A stretch of DNA of 39,690 nucleotides from the NCBI GenBank assembly GCA_010028705.1, contig RHAI01000008.1, positions 1-39,690 of the forward strand. The letters are read 5' to 3'. This DNA is from a bacterium. GTDB lineage: Bacteria; Margulisbacteria; Marinamargulisbacteria; SXXA01. The notes under the pieces are model-generated. The model was not told the origin of the DNA. It saw nothing but the letters and a program-made list of their open reading frames with translations, and did not search any database. Both the position numbers and the translations under genes were made by a program. Below are positions 6,788 through 13,679 of the stretch, in pieces. The stretch's first letter is position 1, and each line of letters begins with the position of its first letter.

Positions 6788-8250
6788 GGATATTACTGGT
6801 TCGACCGGATGCAATCGGTGACGTTGTGTTGATGTTGCCGTTGATTAACACACTTAAAAGTGCGTATCCCATGGCTGACATCTATACCTTACAACAGCCT
6901 TATACCATCCCTATTTTACATCACCATCGATCGGTTACTGCGATTATACCGGATTGGAAGAGAATTCGGCGATCACGCGGCCTTCGTGGTTTTTTTGCAT
7001 ATGCCAAATATCTTAAATCGTTTGGGTTTGATATGGTGTTTTTTCCATATCTTGAGCCGTACTATGTAGTGTTATCCATTGTTGCAGGAATACCTGTCCG
7101 AGTGGGCGATTCAAATAAAATTGGCTTGCGCCCGTTCTTAACGCATTCCCTTCCAATCGATTTCCGAAACCTGTTTCTTCATGAAACGGAGCAGGCGGCC
7201 AAATTAGTTTGGGCAGTCAAACCCGAAGTGCCACTGAATCTGGATATGGATTTGTCCGTGTCGGACGGTGAAATAGACCAGGCGATCGATTTAATAAAAA
7301 GTTCGAACGTTCCTTTTGATAAATATGTTGTGATTCATCCAAACTCTGGGGGAGGAAATCGCCCATGGCTTCCGGCCAAATACGCAGAGCTTATCGATGA
7401 ATTGTCCACGCATGGTATTACATCGGTCCTGACCGGGATGGGATCGCGTGAAATACAAGTAATTGCAGATATCAGAAGTGCCGCATCATCTCCGGTAATA
7501 GATCTTGGAGGAAAGACTCCGTTGAGGCTATTAATGGGAGTTATTGCAGGCGCATCGGTGATTATTGGAACCGATACAGGCCCAACACATATTGCTGCAG
7601 CTATGGGGAGACCTGTTGTCTCAATTTCTCCGACCAAATTTGTAAAATCTCTGCGATGGGGTCCTTGGAGGACGAGTAACGAAGTCGTAAGTGAATCAAG
7701 TGGATGTCAAATGACTTGTCATCCTTACCGATGTAAAAAAAATATTTGTTTAGAATCAATTTCAGCGCGTCGTGTTTCAATGTCCGTTATGTCGTTAATA
7801 GACGTGTCCCCAAAACGAAATTTGCCTAGCAAACAGGCCTGGATTAAAACAAGTATCCATTCACTGCTGTATTGGTCAGGCAATAGTGATCGGCTTGACG
7901 AGCTGATTCAGAAAATCCAGATGTTAAATCGATCGAAATATGTAGTTCACATTGCGGTTAGATCCTGGAAATTTCGACGTATGCTGTGTGATAGGGCGGG
8001 GATTTCACGAGATTCCGTGGTCGTTATTCCCCCGTTTGATTGGGTGGGTATTATTCGACTCCTAAATTCACGGGATGTGACGGCCATTTATGTTATTGGC
8101 CCCTTAGTTAAATGGTATTGGTGGATAATTCGCCAGCTGGCCGCGTTACGTCAATACGCCCCACCCGTATTAGTCACGAACCATTCTGACGATGTTACAG
8201 AGGCCGATATTGCTCTAACATTATGCTCGGCTCTGTATAAATTAAATTAA
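6784..8250 (+). CDS. second GT9 (heptosyltransferase-family) glycosyltransferase with C-terminal extension
   Basis: 488 residues from the ATG at 6784, chosen because it forms an ATGA overlap and directly precedes the conserved MRILLVRPDAIGDVV. An in-frame ATG at 6754 would add ten non-conserved residues. GT9 signatures are the N-terminal RPDAIGDVVLMLPLI, VVIHPNSGGGNRPW (182-195), GTDTGPTHIAAA (262-273) and a cysteine cluster C308, C312, C317, C322. Residues ~355-488 form an additional predicted alpha/beta region (IHSLLYW, VVHIAV, VVVIPP, AIYVIGP, PVLVTN strands) not found in standard heptosyltransferases. Both tandem GT9 proteins carry such a tail, suggesting that they arose by duplication or act together. 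It ends 3 bases from the convergent helicase gene. Confidence 0.85.
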   Translation: MRILLVRPDAIGDVVLMLPLINTLKSAYPMADIYTLQQPYTIPILHHHRSVTAIIPDWKRIRRSRGLRGFFAYAKYLKSFGFDMVFFPYLEPYYVVLSIVAGIPVRVGDSNKIGLRPFLTHSLPIDFRNLFLHETEQAAKLVWAVKPEVPLNLDMDLSVSDGEIDQAIDLIKSSNVPFDKYVVIHPNSGGGNRPWLPAKYAELIDELSTHGITSVLTGMGSREIQVIADIRSAASSPVIDLGGKTPLRLLMGVIAGASVIIGTDTGPTHIAAAMGRPVVSISPTKFVKSLRWGPWRTSNEVVSESSGCQMTCHPYRCKKNICLESISARRVSMSVMSLIDVSPKRNLPSKQAWIKTSIHSLLYWSGNSDRLDELIQKIQMLNRSKYVVHIAVRSWKFRRMLCDRAGISRDSVVVIPPFDWVGIIRLLNSRDVTAIYVIGPLVKWYWWIIRQLAALRQYAPPVLVTNHSDDVTEADIALTLCSALYKLN

Positions 8251-8253
8251 ATT

Positions 8254-10386
8254 CTAAATGGCTAATTTTCGTATTGGAGCGTATTTTGCCATTAATTTTT
8301 TATTTGTTCCGCTAAAATTTATTGTCAGCACTGCAGCTTCTGCACTGCCGTCAACTGAAATAATCTGCCCTTTACCCCACTGCGGATGGGAGACCCAGTC
8401 ATTATTTTCATATACGGTAATTCCAGCTGTCACTGGTTTTGTAGAGGTGTTGACCCCAAAATTTGGAACCGGTGTCGGTGCCGGATTAATGGATTTAATA
8501 CCAATTTGCTGACATAAGTGGGTCGGAATTTCTTTTAAAAATCGTGACGGGGTGCCAAGTTTCAACTCGCCATGAAATAATCGTTTCTGTGCGCTGGTTA
8601 AAATAACCTGTCGCCGACCTCGAGTGATTCCGACATAACACAGGCGGCGTTCCTCCTCGATTTCGTCCTCGGATTGAGATCTGAAGTGGGGTAATAATCC
8701 TTCTTCTAAACCAGCAAGAAACACAATATCAAATTCTAGACCTTTGGCGTGATGCAAGGTCATTAATGTGACTTCTTCATTGGAATCAGCGTGCTCGTCC
8801 CAATCCGACGAAAGACTGAGTCGACCCAGAAATTCGCCTAACTCCAGTTCTTCTTCATTTGATAAATTAATTAATTCGTAAATGGATTCAAGTTTGTCGG
8901 CACCGTTTGGAACGGCTCCACTCAATAAATAATCTTTATAGCCGGATTGCTCCAATATACAGCGTATCGCCAGTCCGTTTTTTTCGGCGGGGGTCGAGTC
9001 GACTTGTTTTTTTACATCTGAAATAAGATCGAAAAACGACGTTATGGCCAGTGTTTGACGGGGTCCCAGCTGAATCTGACTGGATTCATGGAGTTCAAAA
9101 ATGGATTTGCCAGTTTGAGTTGATAATGTCAAAAGGCGATCAATACTTGTATCTCCAATTCCACGAGAGGGTACTGAAATGGCGCGTATTAAAGCTGCGT
9201 TATCGTGAGGATTGTAAAGTACCCTGAGGTAGGATCCAATATCTTTTATTTCGGCCCGTTGAAAAAATTTGAGTCCCCCAACGACCCGATAATTTATTTG
9301 TAACTGTGTCAGAACTTCCTCAATAACGCGGCTCTGAGAGTTGGTTCGGTAAAGAATCGCAATATTTGACAGTTTTTCATTCGCTTGAACACGCTTCGTT
9401 ATTTCACGTCCGATAAAAAACGCTTCTTCACGTTCAGTTGTTCCGCAAAAAATGGTGACGGGGTCTCCCAAGTTATTTTTTGTCCAGAGTGTTTTTTCTT
9501 TCCGTTGTGAATTATTTGAAATTAAGGTATTCGCGGCCGATAAAATCGTTCCGGTTGATCGGTAATTTTCTTCCAGTTTTATAACCGTCGCATCGGGGTA
9601 GTTCGTTTCAAACTGTAAAATATTTTGCACCGACGCCCCGCGCCATGAGTAAATCGTCTGATCAAAATCTCCAACCGCACAAATGTTGCGAAATTTCTTT
9701 GCAAGCAATTGTATCAGAACCCATTGGGCATGGTTTGTGTCTTGATATTCGTCGACCAATAAAACTGGAAATTGATCCTGATACTTTTCTAGAATATCGG
9801 GAAACTGATTCCAAATGCGAACCGTTAAAAAAAGCAAATCGTTAAAATCGACTAGATTTTGCGTTTCGAGATGCTGCTGATAATGATGGTAGAGATTTGA
9901 AATTACGGGGTCTTTTTTCGAATCTCGTTCATACCCTGAAACGGTCGTAAGGGTGTTTTTTATACGATCTAATTGAGATAAAACATATGCCGGGGGGTAT
10001 TTTTTGTCGTCGATGTTTAATGACTTTAATAATTGCTTTACTAAACGAGTTTGATCCGAATAGTCCATAATAATGAATGATTGACTTCTTCCAAGATACT
10101 GAATTTCTTTCCGAAGCACTTCATTGCAAAACGAGTGAAATGTCCCTAGGAATGGGTAGGTGGTGAGGCCTGGCAATAATGACCTCACGCGCTCCTTCAT
10201 TTCTTTTGCGGCTTTATTAGTGAATGTAATGGCTAAAATGTGATCGGGGTAGATACCGAGTTCGGTGATCATAAATTTGATTTTGTGAGTTAACACCATC
10301 GTTTTTCCAGCCCCGGCTCCGGCGATGATCAGGAGCGGTGACCCAAAATGGTGAACGGCTTCGGTTTGATGATTATTTAGTTGCAT
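8254..10386 (-). CDS. UvrD/PcrA-type superfamily 1 DNA helicase
   Basis: A 3'-5' helicase acting in excision repair, mismatch repair or removal of stalled complexes. All SF1A motifs are visible: Walker A AGAGAGKT (22-29 from ATG 10386), TFTNKAAKEMKERV, DEYQDTN (Walker B), GDFDQTIYSWRGA, LEENYRST, TLMTLHHAKGLEFD and RLCYVGITRGRR. The C-terminus has a Tudor-like region (WVSHPQWGKGQIISV) as in PcrA/UvrD, which binds RNA polymerase. 710 residues fits the family. The frame extends to an upstream ATG at 10470, but the 28 extra residues are not helicase-like and lie across a promoter-like box, so 10386 is preferred. uvrD and pcrA cannot be separated safely. Confidence 0.93.
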   Translation of the reverse strand: MQLNNHQTEAVHHFGSPLLIIAGAGAGKTMVLTHKIKFMITELGIYPDHILAITFTNKAAKEMKERVRSLLPGLTTYPFLGTFHSFCNEVLRKEIQYLGRSQSFIIMDYSDQTRLVKQLLKSLNIDDKKYPPAYVLSQLDRIKNTLTTVSGYERDSKKDPVISNLYHHYQQHLETQNLVDFNDLLFLTVRIWNQFPDILEKYQDQFPVLLVDEYQDTNHAQWVLIQLLAKKFRNICAVGDFDQTIYSWRGASVQNILQFETNYPDATVIKLEENYRSTGTILSAANTLISNNSQRKEKTLWTKNNLGDPVTIFCGTTEREEAFFIGREITKRVQANEKLSNIAILYRTNSQSRVIEEVLTQLQINYRVVGGLKFFQRAEIKDIGSYLRVLYNPHDNAALIRAISVPSRGIGDTSIDRLLTLSTQTGKSIFELHESSQIQLGPRQTLAITSFFDLISDVKKQVDSTPAEKNGLAIRCILEQSGYKDYLLSGAVPNGADKLESIYELINLSNEEELELGEFLGRLSLSSDWDEHADSNEEVTLMTLHHAKGLEFDIVFLAGLEEGLLPHFRSQSEDEIEEERRLCYVGITRGRRQVILTSAQKRLFHGELKLGTPSRFLKEIPTHLCQQIGIKSINPAPTPVPNFGVNTSTKPVTAGITVYENNDWVSHPQWGKGQIISVDGSAEAAVLTINFSGTNKKLMAKYAPIRKLAI

Positions 10387-10396
10387 AGGTGCGAGT

Positions 10397-10405
10397 AGTG
10401 TAGCA
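10397..10405 (-). promoter_or_regulatory. extended -10 box for the helicase gene
   Basis: On the minus strand TGCTACACT (TGN plus TACACT) ends 10 nt before ATG 10386. There is no Shine-Dalgarno between, so a very short leader is implied. The -35 is poor. Confidence 0.35.
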
Positions 10406-10708
10406 CATCCCGATAGATACACCATGTAATCCAGTAGACAATTGACACAGGCCGTTCGATTTTCTTCCATTGAGGGACACTGCCCGATAGTTTTACCAAT
10501 TTAGTCGCGTTGTTCGGCCCTGGTGATGCAGATCTTGGATCGCCGCAAAACGGCAAACTGTCCGGTTATTTCTCGTTCAAAGTCCGCAAAGGTGCGCCCC
10601 AACGCCTCTGATTTTCACTTCACATGCCTAGCATTTTGACAGTTTTCGCGATCACCGGTGCATGATTTTAATGATGCTTTTGTGAATTTTCCTGAAAATA
10701 GGAGCTAA

Positions 10709-10774
10709 TTGACCGAGCCAAACCCAACTTATTTTGAGATCGACGACCGGAGTGTAACGGAAGTCACTCGATGA
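10709..10774 (+). CDS. possible 21-residue small ORF or gene remnant
   Basis: TTG start with AGGAG (10700-10704) just upstream, and 21 codons (MTEPNPTYFEIDDRSVTEVT, then Arg) to TGA. The same frame runs on after the TGA for 34 codons to TAG, with the ending SNCRCGICIG. The composition looks protein-like rather than random, so a broken small gene is possible. No family is recognised. Confidence 0.22.
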   Translation: MTEPNPTYFEIDDRSVTEVTR

Positions 10775-10895
10775 CGGGGCCGGGAATTAATACGTGTTAA
10801 TTGGGGTCTTCCGATGCACCTTGTGAGAATTAAAAGTAATTGCCGTTGCGGGATATGTATTGGGGCTGTATTCAGTTAGCGTACTTAAATTGGAC

Positions 10896-10925
10896 GTGAC
10901 AGGTGGGTTTTAACTGAGTTATACT
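10896..10925 (+). promoter_or_regulatory. tRNA-Leu promoter
   Basis: GTGACA (10896-10901), an 18-bp spacer and TATACT (10920-10925), 32 bases before the tRNA 5' end. This is a good sigma70-type match. Confidence 0.6.
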
Positions 10926-10957
10926 TCCAAGCCTCGCGCTAAGACTACGAAGGTCCT

Positions 10958-11044
10958 GCCGGAGTGGCGGAATTGGTAGACGCGCAGGTCTCAAAAACCT
11001 GTAAGGGCAACCTTGTGCCGGTTCGATTCCGGCCTCCGGTACCA
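10958..11044 (+). tRNA. tRNA-Leu(CAA)
   Basis: An 87-nt class II tRNA. Acceptor arm GCCGGAG pairs with CTCCGGT (G1-U72 wobble), followed by discriminator A and an encoded CCA. The D-loop is type leucine (GAATTGGTAGAC), the anticodon stem is CAGGT/ACCTG with loop CTCAAAA giving anticodon CAA (reads UUG), there is a long variable arm (AAGGGCAACCTT) and a T-arm GCCGGTTCGATTCCGGC. The long variable arm, A discriminator and anticodon agree on leucine. Confidence 0.95.
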
Positions 11045-11061
11045 ACAGTCTTCTGCGTGCA

Positions 11062-11802
11062 TCAAAAATCTATTTCGATTTTTGGAGCGATCGAGTCAAT
11101 CAATGAGTCAATTTTCTGTCCCTTTAAGTCAACTTTAGCGGATGCCATCTGGTTCTCAGTGTTAAAGGTTTGAAGAAGAGGCTGGCTTCTTTCTGTAATC
11201 CCGTAAACCGAAATCATTTCCCATAACTGATATTGCATTTCCCAAGTACGTTTTTTACGTTCAGATTCAGTAATATTCGGTACTCCGTGGAAATCGCAGC
11301 ACTTGGTTTTAATAAATCCTTTAAGCCCTTCAATTAGTGACTTGTACGCATCTGTCCGAACATCCAGATTCCTCCACAGGTAGGTAAGGTCGTCGAGAAC
11401 GGATGTTTGTCCGTAGTTCTCGATTAAATGAAACGACACGTAAGTGAGCACCTGCATATCGATTTCTGATTTTACTGTGTCGACCCCACTTCGACCTAGA
11501 TTGATCTCCATCGCAGTTTGTTTAGTGAGCGAGGCAATTTTTTTGCACAATCCCTTCAAAGTGTTTTTTTCGATTGGGGCTCCATTAATAACTTGCTTAA
11601 TGGTGGCTTTCATTTCCGCGGGAATTGAATCGTTTGTATTGATAAACTCATCGAGTTGACTGATATCTGTCATGGAAGCAACGTCCTCAGTTTTCTGACT
11701 TAATACGCTGTCAAATGTGAGATCTTCCGATAGACTGGTAACCGGAGCCGACTGTTTATTCGATCTAGAAATCTGTGGGATCAACGATGTGATGTCGATC
11801 AT
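11062..11802 (-). CDS. uncharacterised helical protein
   Basis: 246 residues from ATG 11802, chosen because GGGGTG lies about 8 nt upstream; a GTG three codons earlier lacks room for a ribosome site. There is no signal peptide and no membrane segment. The N-terminal ~70 residues are Ser/Thr/Asp-rich and probably disordered. Residues ~70-210 are predicted mainly helical (KATIKQVINGAPIEKNTLKGL, then SEIDMQVLTYVSFHLIENYG, then DAYKSLIEGLKGFIKTKCC). The C-terminus is polar. No catalytic motif is visible. It stands alone, convergent with tRNA-Leu. I do not recognise the family; it is probably lineage-specific. Confidence 0.6.
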   Translation of the reverse strand: MIDITSLIPQISRSNKQSAPVTSLSEDLTFDSVLSQKTEDVASMTDISQLDEFINTNDSIPAEMKATIKQVINGAPIEKNTLKGLCKKIASLTKQTAMEINLGRSGVDTVKSEIDMQVLTYVSFHLIENYGQTSVLDDLTYLWRNLDVRTDAYKSLIEGLKGFIKTKCCDFHGVPNITESERKKRTWEMQYQLWEMISVYGITERSQPLLQTFNTENQMASAKVDLKGQKIDSLIDSIAPKIEIDF

Positions 11803-12016
11803 TGGAAACACCCCGTATAAAAAAATTATTAAACTGAGATCTATTATCGGTAATTTTCGACATCTATTATGTATCGAATATTGTTAATTTATCGAGGGGC
11901 AACCCTGTGAAATTTTATTTCGTTAATGCTTGCGCGCCTCGAAAAATCTATGATAAAGTCTGCCCGTCTCAAAACGTTAATAGTCCCTAAATAAAAAAAT
12001 GTACGAGGAGTTTTAT

Positions 12017-12487
12017 ATGAAAAAATTACTACTTGCTGGTATCTTGGCTGCTGGATTAGCCACGTCCACCGCGGCGTATGACACGAAAGTGATTACCGGG
12101 CTGAATTCGACTGATGGTTACGAAACATTGACCTACCATAACGTGGGTTTAGGTTCGACAAAATTGGTGTTGGGCGTTGAAGCCGCGACAACAATTTCAG
12201 GTGATAATAAGCGAGGGTTAGCTCTAGCTGGAGTGACGGGTTTGTCCTTCGATACCGAACTACCCCTTCTAGGCGACTTTGACCTTCTTACATATTTCGG
12301 GAAAGGTGCTACATCTGAGTTTTGGATTGGTCAAAGCCTTGAAGTTCGGAAGCATTTTTTATATAAGCTAACTGATAAATTAGAGCTCGGGTTGTCGGCA
12401 ACTGTATTGAGTCTTGATATATCGAACCAAGTGTTGTACATCCACCCAGTTATTACCCCTGTGGTATCAATGACGGTTAAAATATAA
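12017..12487 (+). CDS. small exported protein, possible outer-membrane barrel
   Basis: 156 residues starting MKKLLLAG, chosen over an upstream in-frame ATG (11999) because GAGGAG lies 6 nt before 12017 and a clean signal peptide follows: two lysines, a hydrophobic core LLLAGILAAGLA and a cleavage region near TSTAAYD. The mature ~135 residues alternate polar and hydrophobic residues with many Gly/Thr (TKLVLGVEAATTISG, LALAGVTGLSFDTELPLLGDF, KLELGLSATVLSL), which fits amphipathic beta strands, and it ends in VSMTVKI. There are no cysteines in the mature part. A strong terminator follows, so it is probably a single-gene transcript. The function is not recognisable. Confidence 0.65.
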   Translation: MKKLLLAGILAAGLATSTAAYDTKVITGLNSTDGYETLTYHNVGLGSTKLVLGVEAATTISGDNKRGLALAGVTGLSFDTELPLLGDFDLLTYFGKGATSEFWIGQSLEVRKHFLYKLTDKLELGLSATVLSLDISNQVLYIHPVITPVVSMTVKI

Positions 12488-12513
12488 TTCGGTTCGGCAA
12501 ACAGTTTTGATTC

Positions 12514-12547
12514 AAAAACCAGCGTCTCAAGGCGCTGGTTTTTTTTT
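12514..12547 (+). terminator. intrinsic terminator
   Basis: A perfect 11-bp stem (AAAAACCAGCG / CGCTGGTTTTT) with an 8-nt loop, running into a T tract to 12547. It closes the exported-protein gene and lies just before the carbonic anhydrase ribosome site. Confidence 0.92.
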
Positions 12548-12564
12548 ACTTGTTTGGAGAAAAA

Positions 12565-13101
12565 ATGTCCAAAACAGATTTTCCGATTGATTTTTATATG
12601 GGTAAACCGGATATCGACTCATCGGCTTTTGTGGCAACGGGAGCCTGTGTAATTGGTAATGTTACCTTGAGGGCTAACGCATCGGTTTGGTACAACGCTG
12701 TGCTTAGGGGCGACTTGAATCGTATCGTGATCGGCGAGTCGTCGAATCTTCAGGATGGAGTTATTGTTCATTTGGAAAATGAACGTGGATGTACGGTCGG
12801 GGACTACGTGACGGTTGGGCATGGTGCTATTTTGCATGGATGTACAATAGAAGATGGTGTGCTAATCGGGATGGGGGCAGTAATATTAAATGGGGTTGTT
12901 ATCGGGCGAGGATCGGTTATCGGTGCTGGCGCCATTGTGACCGAAGGATCCCAGATACCTCCGTTCTCGATGGTTGTCGGGGTTCCCGGAAAAATCGTTA
13001 AATCCTTGCCTTCGGAAACCCTAGACGTTCATATTTCTTGGGCTAAAAAATACATTCAACTGGCTCGTGAGCATCAAAAAATAATTTCGTTGTCGCAATA
13101 A
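12565..13101 (+). CDS. gamma-carbonic anhydrase family protein
   Basis: 178 residues of left-handed beta-helix hexapeptide repeats (GNVTLR, VTVGHGAIL, VIGRGSVIGAGAIV). The three zinc histidines are in place: H69 (VIVHLE) and H86/H91 (VGHGAILHG). Arg48 and Asp50 in LRGDLN match the conserved salt-bridge pair. The C-terminal GVPGKIVK and a following helix are typical of the YrdA/PaaY/CaiE group. Members hydrate CO2 or have unknown ligand activity; activity varies in this branch. ATG 12565 is chosen because GGAG lies 7 nt upstream; an in-frame TTG at 12550 is inside the terminator tail. It appears monocistronic. Confidence 0.88.
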   Translation: MSKTDFPIDFYMGKPDIDSSAFVATGACVIGNVTLRANASVWYNAVLRGDLNRIVIGESSNLQDGVIVHLENERGCTVGDYVTVGHGAILHGCTIEDGVLIGMGAVILNGVVIGRGSVIGAGAIVTEGSQIPPFSMVVGVPGKIVKSLPSETLDVHISWAKKYIQLAREHQKIISLSQ

Positions 13102-13169
13102 AATACAGAATCACGTAACCCTGGAAACGCTTCATACACTTCACTACCGATTGAACAATCAAATATCAT
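13074..13169 (-). CDS. possible 31-residue small ORF
   Basis: ATG with a strong AAGGAG 6 nt upstream, and 31 codons to TGA (begins MIFDCSIGSEVYEAFPGLRD). Its 3' end overlaps the end of the carbonic anhydrase gene in antisense. The ribosome site is as good as those of nrdB and fumC, so it is recorded, but there is no other support. Confidence 0.25.
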   Translation of the reverse strand: MIFDCSIGSEVYEAFPGLRDSVFYCDNEIIF

Positions 13170-13275
13170 GTTGATCTCCTTATGCTGTGTGATGCGGCTA
13201 TATTCCCTGCCATCCCACTTTTAAAACATATGACTTGATACCCCGAAAACCCTAGTAATTTGGCCTAACAATCGC

Positions 13276-13560
13276 TTATTGCGACGTCTTCTTATCACGA
13301 TGACGTTTTGCGGCTAATTGGAGACCGGCCATAATATCGGCGGCCATTTCCTCCGAAAAACTGTCAAGATCGTTCGTGTATCCCATTGAAAATGCGATCT
13401 CAGCTAGGCCTTTGGTGACCTTTTTAACTTCTTTTTTTGTCACTTTCACCCGTTCTTTTTTAACAGTAAAAACAGCCTCCGTTGCCGAGGCTTGATTCGC
13501 CCCTGTAGGCTCGGGGTTTTTTTCGGGGAGTCGTGGTCCTGGTATCTTGGAGATAGACAT
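13276..13560 (-). CDS. small uncharacterised basic protein
   Basis: 94 residues. Residues 1-28 are proline- and alanine-rich and likely disordered. Residues 30-50 are very lysine-rich (VKKERVKVTKKEVKKVTKG). Residues 50-85 form an amphipathic helix (AEIAFSMGYTNDLDSFSEEM, then AADIMAGLQLAAKRHR). There is no signal peptide or membrane helix. The ATG has no Shine-Dalgarno but a well-formed promoter 8 nt upstream, so a leaderless mRNA is likely and supports the gene being real. It diverges from idh. No family is recognised; nucleic-acid or acidic-partner binding is a guess from charge only. Confidence 0.55.
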   Translation of the reverse strand: MSISKIPGPRLPEKNPEPTGANQASATEAVFTVKKERVKVTKKEVKKVTKGLAEIAFSMGYTNDLDSFSEEMAADIMAGLQLAAKRHRDKKTSQ

Positions 13561-13568
13561 TCTGGGTC

Positions 13569-13597
13569 ATGATAACTAAAAGTAGGAGGGGCAACAA
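13569..13597 (-). promoter_or_regulatory. promoter of the 94-aa gene, leaderless type
   Basis: Minus strand TTGTTG (13597-13592), a 17-bp spacer and TATCAT (13574-13569), then 8 nt to ATG. The geometry puts the start of transcription at or within 1-2 nt of the start codon. Confidence 0.6.
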
Positions 13598-13679
13598 GGG
13601 AGATCGAGACTTGCTACACAAAAAACATCGATTGAATTACAATTTTTCTTCAATATTTGAAAGGTGGTCCTTATCCCAA

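Larger units (their letters stand above)
10387..10957. other. long intergenic region upstream of tRNA-Leu
   Basis: 571 bases without a convincing gene. Contents: the helicase -10 box, a lone TTGACA (10636-10641) without a well-spaced -10, an SD-preceded 21-codon frame (10709-10774), a palindrome AATTAA-tacgtg-TTAATT (10785-10802) and the tRNA promoter (10896-10925). No known ncRNA was recognised. Confidence 0.5.

Noticed and set aside
10387-10470. Upstream ATG at 10470 as the helicase start
   Set aside because: The 28 extra residues are not helicase-like, lack a ribosome site and cover an extended -10 box.
10772-10774. In-frame TGA followed by a palindrome as a possible selenocysteine codon
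   Set aside because: The palindrome does not have the spacing or apical bases of a bacterial SECIS that I can verify, the protein is unrecognised, and no sel gene is present in the window. A remnant gene or chance frame is more likely.
11923-11954. Promoter for the small exported protein (TATGAT at 11949-11954)
   Set aside because: The -10 is acceptable, but no -35 at 16-18 bp was found (TTGCGC is only 13 bp away).
13569-13679. In-frame upstream start for the isocitrate dehydrogenase gene
   Set aside because: The added residues are basic and unlike the family, and they overlap the promoter of the divergent 94-aa gene.
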